DNA of 38,459 bases, taken from Porogramme epimiltina (taxonomy: Eukaryota > Basidiomycota > Agaricomycetes > Polyporales > Polyporaceae). Shown piece after piece: positions 1-10,647 of the stretch. The notes beneath the pieces were generated by a model. It saw only the letters and a program-made list of their open reading frames with translations, had not been told where the DNA came from and did not search any database. The stretch covers positions 1 to 38,459 of the forward strand of contig FTLJ01000011.1 of NCBI GenBank assembly GCA_900155495.1. Direction: 5' to 3'. Numbering within the stretch: the stretch's first letter is position 1; every line of letters begins with the position of its first letter. Made by a program: the position numbers and the translations under genes.

Positions 1-139
1 CCCCCGAGCCTCTCTCCTCCACGCATCCCCGCCAGGGCGTCCCCCTCCTCCCTGCGCCGCGCCCCCTTTCCTTCCCTTCCTTCTTCCTCCCCCTCCCCCA
101 CCCCTCCCTTCGCCCTTCACCCCCGCGCCCCGCGCCGCC
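1..139 (+). promoter_or_regulatory. pyrimidine-rich upstream region of the permease
   Basis: Almost the whole stretch is a C/T tract (runs of cct, ctt and ccc) leading directly into the ATG at 140. CT-rich blocks just upstream of the start are common in well-expressed filamentous fungal genes and often lie near the transcription start. No clear TATA box is visible, and the window edge cuts the promoter. The regulatory role is inferred. Confidence 0.4.
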
Positions 140-2578
140 ATGGCCGAGTACGAGGAGAAGGCAGACCACACCAGCTCCCTGGAAAAGGGCGCGGTCCACG
201 ACTACGTCGTCCAGCAGACCGACCCCCGCTACCACTTCGATGCCGCCGATCTCGACCGCGTCCAGCGCAAGCTCAAGCAGCGCCATGTTCAGATGATCGC
301 CGTGCGTATCATCCTCCCTCACCGTATCTCTCCTATCCCTCCCCGTGCAGGCTCCCGCCTCCCCCGCATTTTTCGCACTGTGCTAACCGAACCCTACTCA
401 CGCGACAGATCGCGGGCACGCTCGGCACGGGTCTCTTCCTCGGGTCGGGCAAGGCCCTCCAAGGCGCGGGCCCCGTCGGCGCGCTCATCGTCTACGCGTT
501 CGTCGGCACCACCGCGTACGCTTCCCTCTGCGCCGTCGGCGAGATGACCTCGCACGCGCCCATCTCCGGCTCCTTCCCCCACTTCGCGGCCCGCTGGGTC
601 GACCCCGCATTCGGTTTTGCCGTCGGGTGAGCACGCCGTTTCTTTTTGCGCCCCTTCTCTTGCTTCCGCGCTTCCGACCCGCGTGTGCGGACGTGCTTCC
701 TCCCCACTGCGCCACATTGTTTTTCCCCATTTCTATCTGCCCATCTCTCCTCCGTTCCCATTCTCGTATGGGCGCCTCGCCCGGTCGCCACCGTTCGCCC
801 TCGTCCACATGGCCGAAACTCACGCACGCGCGCGCGTCCCACTCGCAGATGGAACTATTTCTACACCAACGCCATCTCGGTACCCGTCGAAATCACCGCC
901 GCCGGCCTCCTGCTCACCTTCTGGGACGACAACGTGAGTGCCAAAATTAGCGCCGCACCGCGTGATTTTTTGATTTTGTCTGACACGGGCTCGCAGAGCA
1001 AGCACCAAGCTGGCTACATCGCGGCGATCTGCGTGGGGACATGTCTAATTAACATCTTCGGTGTGAGGTGGTTCGGCGAGTCGGAATTCGTGTTTTCGAT
1101 CATCAAGAGTGAGTCGTCGCCTCCCGCTCCTGTTCCGTCGCTCGATGCGACCTAAGCGCCCGTGTTGACGCCCGCCCTCCCTGCGCAGTCCTCTTGATCA
1201 CCATCCTCATCATCACCGGCCTCGTGATCGACCTCGGAGGAGGCCCCCTACACGACCGTATTGGCTTCCGGGTGAGTGGGCGTTTCTGATGCGGTCGCGT
1301 GAGGTGGTTTGTGGGACGGGTTTTTGATTGAGCCGTGGTTTCTAGTACTGGAAGAACCCTGGTGTCTTCGCCGGTTCGGGCTTGGAGCCCACGCACATCG
1401 GCCTCGACAGGTTCCTTGGCATCCTGAACGTCATCGTCCAGGCCGCGTTCTCCTTCCAGGGTATGGAGCTTGTCGCCATGTGAGTAGATTCTGCGCCACG
1501 CCGCTCCAGTCTGCTGAGCTCATCCCTTCCTCAGTGCTGCGTCGGAGACGATCAGCCCGCGTCGTAACATTGCCAAGGCCGTCCGCCGTGTGTTCTGGCG
1601 TATTTTGGTCTTCTACGTACGTTGCTCTCTTCCTCCTGTCCGTCGTTCACGCCACCTGACGGTCGCCCCGCGCAGCTCCTCGGCATCTTCATGACCGGCC
1701 TCGTCGTGCCATATAACGACCCGAACCTGCTCTCGGACACGGGCAACGCGGCGGAGTCGCCGTACGTCATCGCGATGACGCGCGCGGGGATCAAGGTGCT
1801 GCCGCACATCATCAACGCGGGCGTGTTCACGTCCGCGTTCTCGGCGGGCAACTCGTTCCTGTTCTGCTCGTCGCGCGTGCTGTACGGGCTCGCGCTGCGC
1901 GGGCAGGCGCCCAAGGTGTTCGCGTACTGCACCAAGAGCGGGCTGCCGCTCTTTGCGGTGCTCGCCGCGAGCGCGTTCGCGTTCCTGTCGTTCATGAACG
2001 TGTCGACGGACTCGGAGACCGTGTTCAGCTGGTTCGTGAACTTGTCGACCGTCGGCGGGTTCTTCACCTGGTGGTCGTTCAACATCACGTACATCTTCTT
2101 CTGTGAGTCGCGCATCTTTTGCCGCATGCGAGAGGATTCGCTAACGGGTTATGTGTGTGCAGACCGCGGCTTCAAGGCGCAGGGTCTCGACCGCAAGAAG
2201 CTCATCTACTGGAACCCCCTCCAGCCGTACCTGTCGTACTGGGGCGTGTTCTGGATCACGATCTTCATCCTCATCAACGGCTTCGCCGTCTTCTGGGACT
2301 TCAACGCGTCCGACTTCCTCACAGCATGTGCGTAGCCCCCCCCCCCTCCGTTCCTTTCCCCCTCGTACTGTCTACTGACGCCCGTGTTCCTCCGCGTAGA
2401 CATCAACATCCCCATCTTCATCGTGCTCTTCGTCGGCTGGAAGGTCGCGAAGCGGACGCAGTTCTGGAAACCGCACGAGATGGACTTCGTCACCGGCATC
2501 CCGACCGTCGAGGAGACGGAGGTGCCCGAGGTGCCGCCCGTCACGCTCGCGCAGAAGATCGCCGCCGTGCTCTTCTGA
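140..2578 (+). CDS. amino-acid permease (APC superfamily, YAT/GAP type), 548 aa, 10 exons
   Basis: A plasma-membrane proton-coupled amino-acid transporter is expected. Ten exons join in frame: 140-301, 409-626, 849-933, 997-1108, 1189-1271, 1346-1479, 1535-1616, 1676-2102, 2163-2327 and 2400-2578. All have GT-AG borders and the total is 548 codons plus stop. After a hydrophilic N-terminus (about 54 residues) comes the family signature IAGTLGTGLFLGSGKAL in the first membrane segment, then repeated hydrophobic helices consistent with 12 spans. Typical family motifs seen are AFSFQGMELVAIAASET (helix 6 region) and NAGVFTSAFSAGNSFLFCSSR (helix 8 region). The C-terminus contains a KRTQFWKPHEMDF stretch like other fungal permeases. 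Length matches the usual 530-600 residues. The start follows a CT-rich leader and is the first ATG. Which amino acid is carried cannot be read from the sequence. Confidence 0.95.
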
Positions 2579-2982
2579 GCGCTCGAGCCGTGTACGCTCT
2601 GCCGTCGCATTTTCGTTGTCTACTCCTGGATTTCGGTGTCTGTTGTTGTTTTGCGCCGCGGGCGCGCGCGTGTGTGTCCCCCCCTCCCGATGATGTCGCT
2701 GCTGTGCTGTGTGTGTCGCTCTCGACGAATCCCACGACGCTCCCCCTACGACGGGCCACGGCCGTCTCTCCTCTCACCTCCCACCTCTCGCCCACCCGTT
2801 GTTGCCACCTCCCTCCACTAATCCGCGTCACCCGACTCTCCGCCCGCTCGCTCGCTCAAGCAAATTTTCTTACTCGCCCCCGCCCAACTTGTATACGCAT
2901 ACGACGATACACCCGCCCCTGCACGTCGCCTCGCCTCTCTCCCATCTCCCTCACCACCAACCCCCTACATGTGTTTATCTGT

Positions 2983-3170
2983 TTGTTGTCGCCCCCCGGC
3001 CCGCGTACACGCGCGGGTTTGGGGGCCTAATGTACAATTTACGATATAGTTATATCCGACCCCGCCGCGCGCGCGCAAATGGCATACATGCATGTATCTG
3101 GAACGGGCGTTGGTCGGTGTGTGATTGTATGGGTGGGGACTGGTTGTGTACGGCGTGCGTAGGTGGACCT
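2983..3170 (+). repeat. direct repeat copy 1, downstream of the permease
   Basis: Matches 6302-6490 in the same orientation, by eye at roughly 85-90 percent over most of its length, including a shared block around CCTAATGTACAATTTACGAT and another around AAATGGCATACATGCATG. It starts with a GC-rich inverted repeat (2991-3027) and contains the perfect 14-base palindrome ATACATGCATGTAT at 3084-3097. It lies about 400 bases after the permease stop, so it may be permease 3' flank that was copied. The origin is inferred. Confidence 0.75.
2991..3027 (+). other. GC-rich hairpin in repeat copy 1
   Basis: The outer CCCCC and GGGGG arms and the inner CCCGCG and CGCGGG arms can pair around a short loop, directly before TAATGTACAATTTACG. 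The same layout occurs in the second repeat copy. It could shape an RNA 3' end or be a recombination hotspot. Neither role is shown. Confidence 0.45.
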
Positions 3171-3565
3171 GGACAACGAGACGAAACGTTGGTACTGCAT
3201 GTCACAAAGTAGTGTGGAGGGCGGTGAGGGCACGGGACAGCTGCAGAAGCATCAGGAACAGCGTGCCGAAGTTGCTGTATGTATCCGCCATGGGCCCAGC
3301 CTGGTCATACACCTGCGTACATCTGATCAGGTGCGCACTTGTAATTGAGAGCACACTGGGGTGTTCGGTCAGGCAGTGCGGTGTTTGGTTAAGCACTGGT
3401 CATATGTGCCCTGAGCCCTCATGTACATATATTCGTGCACTCTCAGACTTCCGGAATTTTGCTGATGTGCAAGCACTATGTAGACTGTATAGTATGCATA
3501 TAGGTTTTTCCCCCCCCTTGATGAGTCCGAATACCTTATACAAAGTAGTAACCCTACTGGCACAC

Positions 3566-5689
3566 TCAGTAACTCCTCCACAATGCAACAACAATAATGT
3601 AAAATAGACGTAACCGAGGGGCAAGCCTCAATCGCAACATTCGAAGCAACAGTTGACAGTAACGGTATGCGATACAAGAAATCAGAATAACAACACCGGT
3701 TCCGATCACTATGTAAGCCGCGATCAACGGAGACGTATGACCCAAAATAAGATAGAAAGGTAAGGTTCCTCCTAAAACACCTAGAATGAAAGTAAATACC
3801 GCCCTACACCACCACATGCGGGTATTGTTAGCCTTCACCTCAGCCTCCAGACAAGCAGGGAAACTCGCAGGAGGCGTGGAGCCCCAAAATCCGGCATCAT
3901 TTGTGCAACTGATCAAGAACAGCCTCATGCCCGGCAGTGGTGCGTTCCTCCCAATAAAATGTAAGCTGGCGAATGGACTTATGTAGAACGGGATTTCAAT
4001 AACCCCTTCAACCTCCGAGGAGGTCAAACTGTTGCCGCCGTCGTGATCTCGGTGAGAGGGAGGAGGAGAGGTGAAGAACGTAGGTAGCGGGAGTGCTTCT
4101 GGGGAGATCACAAGGTACATCGAATCCGAAAAAGACTTTGACATCATAGCATGTGCAATAATAGGAACGTAGTCAGGACATGACTGCGGCGTGGACGGGT
4201 GATATGGAATGTAGCAATCCCGAGTCTTCATGATTTCGAACAAGCCGCTACGTTGGAAGCTGGCCGAACTATCTTCGAACTGGACGAGACGTGATAAGCG
4301 TTGCGGTGTCTGATTTGTAGCAGAAGGGGCAGGAGGATAGTCAGGGTTCGCGTTAGGGTCTCCTGCTGTGGTGAATGCCACTAGCTCGAGATGTGCCACT
4401 TTGGGTTTGCGGTCTTTGATTCCTTGTAAATGTATTTGGTCGGCCTCTGCTACGGGATCTGTAGTCTTGACCACGAGTGCGAGCCGGTGTGAACAGTGAA
4501 TACCTCTATGGTGATATTCTATGCACGTTAACGGTAGGAGGCTGATGTTTGAGGGAAGCTCGACCAAGCGTTGTAGGAGTGGGGGGAGATGTCCACCGAT
4601 GTGGCCCAGACCCTGGCTATTCGATGATTCCACCGGAGGGTCAAAAGTCTGAAATGGACGGCGAGCATACAATAAATTCAACTTAAGGAGAGGTGAGGCA
4701 AATCCGATCCCGTGAGGGGTGAACGAGTAGACAGGGAGCTGCTGGGGGCCGCCCAGGGGAAATGGTTTGTGGACCACGCAACCTGAGCGAGAAAACGATG
4801 CAGGTGAAGGTGCGAGCAGGAGTCGCGCATTTGCGGTCGTCTCGGCATCGGCGGGGATAGAGGGATCTAGATCCCATGCAAAGATGCTTTGATCCGGTAT
4901 GGACTGGAGGATCCTTTCCTGGAGGCGAAGGAAGGCATTTCTGGAACCTTCGCCGTAGATGACGGGCATGTTGATGTCGAATACACCCATAAGCGAATAC
5001 GCTTCATCTTCTCCACGAGTCGCAACCCTTCTTGAAGCCCAATACATCCGCCTGGCAACGCTTATGTTTCTCGGAGACTGCACATAACGTAAAATGCCGG
5101 TATCGATGCCTGTGATTTTCTCGATGGTGGGTGCTAGATCGTCTTTCGTGCCGATCATGGACCAATCGGTGGAGAAGAAGAGGACGGTCTTGGGAGCAAT
5201 TAGCTCTTGGAGAGTCCAGCAGCGTTTGAACCATATGCTTTCACGAAAGGATGAGCGAATGGCTGAACTGGAATCATGATTGTGGAGGGGATCGTCCCCT
5301 GGAGCGACGTCCGCGAGGAAAGCGTAACATACACTGGCTTGGGAGTACCACTTGAACATCGAGTTGATCGCTTCCGTTAACTCGGCGCTGCTCGTCTTGT
5401 CGATGCAACACGAATCAATCCAAGCAAAAGCGATCTGGTCCTCCCGCGCACGCTGGCAACACATGCGGATCTTGGGAGGAAGTCGGGTGAGGATCTCATC
5501 GTGAGGGAGATCGGGGTTTTGAGCACGTGCAGCTCGGACCTGCGTCTGGATATCTAGTACCTCCTGGTACGAGAGTTCTGGGAGCTCCGGAGGATGCTTG
5601 GCCCAACAGTGAGATAGAATCGCGTATTTCACCAGCTCGGGCCCGTGTAAGTCGTGAAATTCCCCTGTGTATGTGTCGAGGAGACGCAT
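3566..5689 (-). CDS. HET-domain protein with two C-terminal membrane segments, 707 aa, intronless
   Basis: HET (heterokaryon incompatibility) proteins sense non-self partners or act in fungal NLR-type immunity and can trigger programmed cell death. The family start motif YAILSHCW is at residues 22-29. It is followed by IAFAWIDSCCIDKTSS (about 93-108), the WTLQELIAPKTVLFF block (about 158-172) and the GEDEAYSLMGVFDINMPVIY block (about 225-245), all in normal order. After the domain lies about 380 residues of unassigned sequence. The tail has two hydrophobic stretches, about 630-649 and 655-677, so the protein is probably membrane anchored. The frame is a single exon, unlike every nearby multi-exon gene. 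ATG at 5689 gives only 21 residues before the HET motif, as is normal for the family. It stands alone, without an NLR or STAND partner, and lies between two copies of a direct repeat. The partner and trigger are unknown. Confidence 0.9.
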   Translation of the reverse strand: MRLLDTYTGEFHDLHGPELVKYAILSHCWAKHPPELPELSYQEVLDIQTQVRAARAQNPDLPHDEILTRLPPKIRMCCQRAREDQIAFAWIDSCCIDKTSSAELTEAINSMFKWYSQASVCYAFLADVAPGDDPLHNHDSSSAIRSSFRESIWFKRCWTLQELIAPKTVLFFSTDWSMIGTKDDLAPTIEKITGIDTGILRYVQSPRNISVARRMYWASRRVATRGEDEAYSLMGVFDINMPVIYGEGSRNAFLRLQERILQSIPDQSIFAWDLDPSIPADAETTANARLLLAPSPASFSRSGCVVHKPFPLGGPQQLPVYSFTPHGIGFASPLLKLNLLYARRPFQTFDPPVESSNSQGLGHIGGHLPPLLQRLVELPSNISLLPLTCIEYHHRGIHCSHRLALVVKTTDPVAEADQIHLQGIKDRKPKVAHLELVAFTTAGDPNANPDYPPAPSATNQTPQRLSRLVQFEDSSASFQRSGLFEIMKTRDCYIPYHPSTPQSCPDYVPIIAHAMMSKSFSDSMYLVISPEALPLPTFFTSPPPSHRDHDGGNSLTSSEVEGVIEIPFYISPFASLHFIGRNAPLPGMRLFLISCTNDAGFWGSTPPASFPACLEAEVKANNTRMWWCRAVFTFILGVLGGTLPFYLILGHTSPLIAAYIVIGTGVVILISCIAYRYCQLLLRMLRLRLAPRLRLFYIIVVALWRSY

Positions 5690-6301
5690 GGTTGTTTGAC
5701 TGAGAGAGAGACATTAGGGGGCTTGGGACCACACAATCGTTCTAGCCACACTTACAATATATGAATGGGGTACCGGTGAAGAACCTGATATGGAAGATAG
5801 GGCAATAGAGTCGAGACAACTCAAGGTAGAGGTGTGGGGGACGAACACATTATATGTATATTGCCAGGCGTCATGGCGGTGTATGCAGTGCTCTACTACT
5901 CCGACCTTAGGAGGCTATGCAATTGAGTTGCCAACTCTATATCGGTGAGACTGTGGCCACTGTGGCATAGCCTACATGGGAAGTCACAGTCGGTGGAGTG
6001 TTCTGTTTACCACTTGAAGCTGTAGAGGGCTCAATTTAGGGGATCCGGAGTGGGCAGGTGATCTCCATCATGATAGACGCCGCGACAGGGACTAGGTCAT
6101 GCGCTAGCTCCTCGGAGCGGGCGTATCACGATTCACATCACACCTCACCGACATCCACGGTTTTGTCGACACACCTGAGAGGGCTCGATCGGCATATGCG
6201 AGTCTTGCATTCTTCCAGCTACCCGCATCGGGAGTCTGCAACTGGATCGTGGAGACCCAGAGTCTCCATCTCGGTCCTCGCGCTCTACGCGCTCCCACCT
6301 G
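5690..6301. other. upstream region of the HET gene
   Basis: These 612 bases hold the presumed HET promoter, which would fire leftwards. Short open frames on both strands are low in coding character. No TATA box or upstream activating site can be named with confidence. The second direct-repeat copy begins at its right edge. Confidence 0.5.
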
Positions 6302-6490
6302 TGTTGTCGCCCTCGGGCCCCCCGCCCGCGCGCGGGCTTGGGGGGGCCTAATGTACAATTTACGATGTAGTTATATTCGACCCCGCCGCGCGCACACAAA
6401 TGGCATACATGCATGTATCTGGAACGCGCCTCGGTCACGTTGGTGTGTGGTTCCATGGGTGGGGACTGGTTGCCATGCGTGGTGTGCGTA
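6302..6490 (+). repeat. direct repeat copy 2
   Basis: Second, diverged copy of the sequence at 2983-3170, same orientation, 3.3 kb away. The conserved parts are the GC hairpin, the block GTACAATTTACGAT, the CGACCCCGCCGCGCGC block and the palindrome ATACATGCATGTAT at 6405-6418. No permease coding sequence lies upstream of this copy, so only the flank was duplicated, or the rest was lost. Confidence 0.75.
6316..6348 (+). other. GC-rich hairpin in repeat copy 2
   Basis: GGCCCCCC at 6316-6323 pairs with GGGGGGCC at 6341-6348, and the centre is the perfect palindrome GCCCGCGCGCGGGC. It is stronger than the version in copy 1. The position relative to the following TAATGTACAA block is conserved between copies. 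Confidence 0.5.
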
Positions 6491-6551
6491 GTGGCCCTGC
6501 TCGGCCGGAAGCGACAATTGACTCTGGAGACATGGCAGACGACGCGCCGGA

Positions 6552-7375
6552 CTGTGCTCTATATCTATCCCTCCCCGAGTTCCAGAAGAAGTTGATTCAG
6601 AGGCACAGGGGTTTCCGCAACTTGACTTTGACAAACACTTCCCCGACCGGGACCGCATCAAGTGGATTTCAGGGAAGTTGAGAGCCCTCCTGGAGGCCCT
6701 CGAGGCTATTCTACGGGACGAACGGCAGAGCATCGCAATTCTCCGAACCGAGCCTCGGTCAGCTTTGGGTGCGGCTGTCACTCTGCGGCGGTGGTATGCG
6801 TGCCTCGTGCTCGTGACGCGATTTCCCCGCAAGCTGGGTTAAACGACGCCTGCCAACTATGCCCCGGCCACTTCCTATACCTCTCGGAGGGCGCCCCAGA
6901 CCGTTCAGAGGAGGGGACGAAGTCGAAGGTCCATGGATGTCTCATTCCTGGTGACAACCGCCACTTGTTCGTTCCGGACACTCCCAAATGGGAGTACTAC
7001 CAGCGCTCCACGCTCGTGTTCGCGGGCGGAGGGGCGATGGTCGAGCCTTTCGACGACTGTCGCGCCGATCGTTTCGAGGCCTACTCCGCGAGCGAGCGCG
7101 CGGCCGCTCCCTCGGACACCAAGGCGCGCCTCGAGGATATCTACGGCTTCTGGAGGATGACGCCATCCGACGCCGGCCTTGACTCCACCGTGACCCTCCT
7201 GTCGCGCGCGTCAGACTCTTGCGGGTGGAAGCGCATGACGGCCGTAGGCTTGAAGAACCCTATGGTTGTCAAGGAGGACGATAAACCCGCGCCACCGCCG
7301 AATGAAGGGCCAACCCGACTCATCCTGGCGTGCCACGGGCACGAAGACAATCGACGCCCCGCTGACAACTCGTGA
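6552..7375 (+). pseudogene. unrecognised coding-like relic, probably two exons, no clear start
   Basis: Two frames read like protein. From about 6552 to 6768 the frame gives a charged helical stretch with DFDKHFPDRDRIKW and KLRALLEALEAILRDER. From 6834 to the stop at 7375 another frame gives CQLCPGHFLYLSEG, a KWEYYQRSTLVF segment and LEDIYGFWRMTPSDAGLD. A 65-base GT-AG intron at 6769-6833 would join them in phase. No ATG precedes the first part in frame, and a TGA lies at 6519-6521, so a 5' exon is missing or the gene is truncated. The 5' edge sits close to the second direct-repeat copy. I do not recognise a family. It could instead be a partial live gene whose first exon I missed. Confidence 0.35.
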
Positions 7376-7953
7376 GCACTCTAACGGATGGCCAACTTGA
7401 GACGTAACTTGCCTAATTCTAGTAGTATGTATGAATTCGGGCGTGGCTATCGAAGAATACTACCCAACTCTTGGCCCTTGGGAGGTGTTCGCCTAGGCTA
7501 CGGTGTGGATCCGCGACGTAAGGAGCCTAGGGAATTCGTAGTGACGGTAACTGATGAAGTATTCTGTATTCTGAACCTCTGCTTCCTCGGGTACCGAGCG
7601 ACAGTTCAACCTGATGCGCAGAATACTTGTTTGTCGTTCGATTCATTCTCCCATCAGCTTGAGGCGGGCATACCCACCGTTTTGTAGTCTTGAATAGTGT
7701 CATGTTTCCAACTTGATGATATCCAATTCACTTAAGAAGCATATCTGGGTGTAACCGCCGACAGACCACAACGTCGAGATTGCAACGCCTGATACGACGC
7801 ACTTCAAGACACTCCGATTTGCCGAGCTGGGAGCCCATCACGTGCTCGCTAGCCCAAGTACGGGCCGTTCCAAAAGAGACGCGCGCCCCTTTTCCTCTAC
7901 ACACACAAACACGAACAGTACCCATAGGTCCCTCTCCCCTGTCACAAATTGCC
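7376..7953. other. intergenic region upstream of the first F-box gene
   Basis: These 578 bases contain only short frames, one of 99 codons at 7388-7687, without recognisable motifs. The last 150 bases before the F-box start are C/T-rich (for example around 7885-7945), consistent with a promoter or leader. No other signal is seen. Confidence 0.5.
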
Positions 7954-10647
7954 ATGAAGAGGCCGTTGGAGCTAGATACGACACACCACGGCGACGAAGA
8001 TGCATGCGAGAGGGAATTCAAGCCCAAGAGGGCTCGTCAGAGCCTCCAGGACACTGTGGTCAGCCTAAACGGCTCCCTCGCACAGTCGCTTCCCCGGACT
8101 GCCGTCGATCAGATGGGCCCTTTGCTACAAACTATCCCCAGATTGGCTGTTGAAATTCAGCTTGAGGTACGTTTAGATCCCTTCACGCCCGCGGCACCAC
8201 CATGCCATTTAGTCTAATGTTATCCTCTCCGCAGATTTACCAGTACCTCCGCCCGCAGGATCTGTACAATCTGTCCTTAGCATCCAAACCCTTTCGCGCT
8301 TTCTTCTGGGCTAACTCGAATGCATCGCTATGGGATGCGACGTTTGCGAGAACTGAAGGGATGCCCGAACGACCGTCGTGGATGACCATCCCTGCGTTTG
8401 TCCGTTTTCTATGTAGTCCGTGCTGCGACGTACGTCCTTCTATGCTATCAGTGATACCGAATTTACCTCCCCTCACACTCCAAATTCCATTGTAGAACTG
8501 CGGGAAGCTGAGGGCCGACGAGGTTGTTTGGGTCGTGTTCAAGCGATTCTGCCGGGGATGTTTACCGAAAGTGTGAGCCAATCATTGCCTTTTTGACATT
8601 CATCTCTCGGTGGCTGAACATGGTTCGCGTCCTAGCACAGGCAGTAAGGGGATGGATCTGGCGTTCATGAGCGAACTCGAGGTTGCGTATAGTCAATCAC
8701 CATGTCCGTTCAATTACTACAAGATTCCGTCTCGGTTCGTTGGATTTCCCATCCCGTTAGAACTTTGTTCAATTGCTCACAAGACATATCAAGGGGTGGG
8801 CTCTATATGAAGAACGTCTGGCTGAAGACCGAGCTATTAGAATTTGAAGAGGAATATCTTCAAGTGAGAACACAGATTCGCTTCGGAACTTGGCAGGAGC
8901 AGAAGGCGTTTATTGCACGCATGGAGCGTCGTAACAAAGAACGCAAAGAGGTGAGTGGGGGTCACGAGAATGAGGTGCTGGTGTGCTAATGCGGCTGGGT
9001 AGTTCTCGAAGCGGTGGTCACAGTTCGTTAAACATGACCATGAGGATGTGCGGATCTCCAGGTAGGCATTTCCAGTGAGAAATTGTTTCTGCACCCCAGA
9101 AGCTCACCGTGTACGCTACAGAATTGTAGAAAGAGTGAAGATAGACGGCTGGGGGCCGGAAATAGATTTTCTAGGTCAGAGAGGCATCAAGGAGATGTGT
9201 TCCATCTATGCACTGCAAAACACCACGTCAATCACAAGTGAGCAGAATTCTCTATAGAGCATGTTTACGAGTACAGTGGTAACATAGCTCCCATATAGCG
9301 TTGATAGACATCCCACAAGACCTCCACAAATTCTTACGAGACACTCGGGCCTCCCGCCTCCACCAAGGACGCCGCCCGGAGCTCCAGGCCCGCTTTGCAC
9401 AACTGAACGCGGCTGTCATAGGACTGGTCAAGCGCAAGAACCCCGTGCCCACAAAAGGCGCTACGGACAACAACGGACCCTGGGAGCTGTTTGAGCGCAG
9501 TCAGCGCACTGAGAGCCGCCCCCATTTCATCGACTTCGCCCTAGCGCCCCCCTGCCGCGCGCTACTCGAGGCCCCCGAAGCCAACTATTCCCCGCTAGTA
9601 ACCCTTCTCCCTACCCTATACGACGAGTGGGAAGTGGCACGAAAGGCTGAGCTCACTGCGCTCGTTCTCGCCCGGATCGGTGCCGACACTGTCCCTGCCG
9701 ACATACTCCCCCTCGACCTCGCGATGGGCTTCCTCATGTGCGCGGGACCGTGCGGAGGGACGCTCTTGCACTGGCCGAACGCCATGGCTCACGGGTGCGC
9801 GCGGCGCGGTGCCCTTCCCACAGACGCGGACACCTACACAGAGGCAGCGTGCGCGTTCGCGGCGGACCCGGGGTTGCGGGGCCGTACGTGGGACGCGGAG
9901 TGGATTGGAGCGTGCAAGCCGTTCGACCCGAGGTGCTTTGAGGACGAAAAGACGAACGAACATGCGTCGAGAGTGATGTGCGCAATCATGGAGGCGATGG
10001 GACTGGATGCAGCGCGGGCGACGGTCCGTGACCTTCAGGGCTCGAAGGTGTTCCTGTGGTGTGGGACATGCCAGAAAAACGGGGCGGGGCTGGAGGACCG
10101 TGTGTATGGTTGGGAGGCAGCGGTAGGTCATCTTTCTCGTTTCAGTTGCAGTTTCTGATTGACTGAATTCGGATTCTATGCCGGCTTGTGCATGTATAGT
10201 TCTTCCACGCCGCTGCCCACATGAAGAGGGGCCTGTCTGGTGGCCATCAGACATGGATACCAGTTCCTCGTGAAGAATCCTCCAAGATCCGCCATCTAGA
10301 ACAGAGTGAGATTGAGAAGCGGACGGATAGAGACCCCTCGCTGGGGCGGACCATCGTCTGGTCGTGTAAGAGGTGTTTTGAATGGGACGGTCATTGGGAC
10401 GCAATGCGGTATCACCTGGAGAAGGAGTAAGCTACCGTTGGTTTACCGATCTGAAATTGATTACTCATTCCTGCTTCGCATCCGCAGACATGGGCTTACA
10501 AAGAATCCAGTGCTGGGGATGGAATCGCTGAGGACGTCAAGCGTGTACATCAACGCGGGTTTGTCCAAGTTCAACCAATTCACGGTGCCCCATGCCCCCT
10601 ACATTACTTTTCATGGGATTGCAGAGTACTATCGTGAATATCCTTAG
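7954..10647 (+). CDS. F-box protein with two C-terminal Cys/His clusters, paralogue A, 708 aa, 10 exons
   Basis: Likely a substrate adaptor of an SCF ubiquitin ligase. Exons are 7954-8166, 8235-8429, 8496-8572, 8636-8734, 8794-8950, 9003-9061, 9122-9237, 9299-10122, 10200-10426 and 10488-10647, closing at 708 residues. The F-box is at about 61-108: VEIQLE, then IYQYLRPQDLYNLSLASK, then NASLW. The first cluster is C453-x3-C457-x12-H470-x-C472 with C560-x2-C563. The second, C2H2-like, is C636-x2-C639-x12-H652-x4-H657. The last intron falls between the HLEKE and H of that finger. The N-terminus is basic (PKRARQ) and may be a nuclear signal. Exon phases match paralogue B (14475-17071) throughout, showing duplication. 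Clusters of F-box genes with divergent C-termini are common in wood-decay Agaricomycetes. Substrate and metal binding are inferred. Confidence 0.85.

Larger units (their letters stand above)
2579..3565. other. intergenic region between the permease and the HET gene
   Basis: The two flanking genes converge on this 987-base gap. The first 400 bases are CT-rich and probably hold the permease 3' UTR. The stretch 2983-3170 is the first copy of a direct repeat listed separately. Between about 3180 and 3565 I see only short open frames without coding character. No gene is supported here. Confidence 0.6.

Noticed and set aside
2119..3030. 303-codon plus-strand frame at the permease 3' end
   Set aside because: Out of frame with the permease exons, and the product is a low-complexity Arg/Pro/Ser mix; it reads through introns and UTR.
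9616..10404. 262-codon minus-strand frame over F-box A
   Set aside because: Overlaps the conserved eighth and ninth exons of F-box A and has no recognisable motif.
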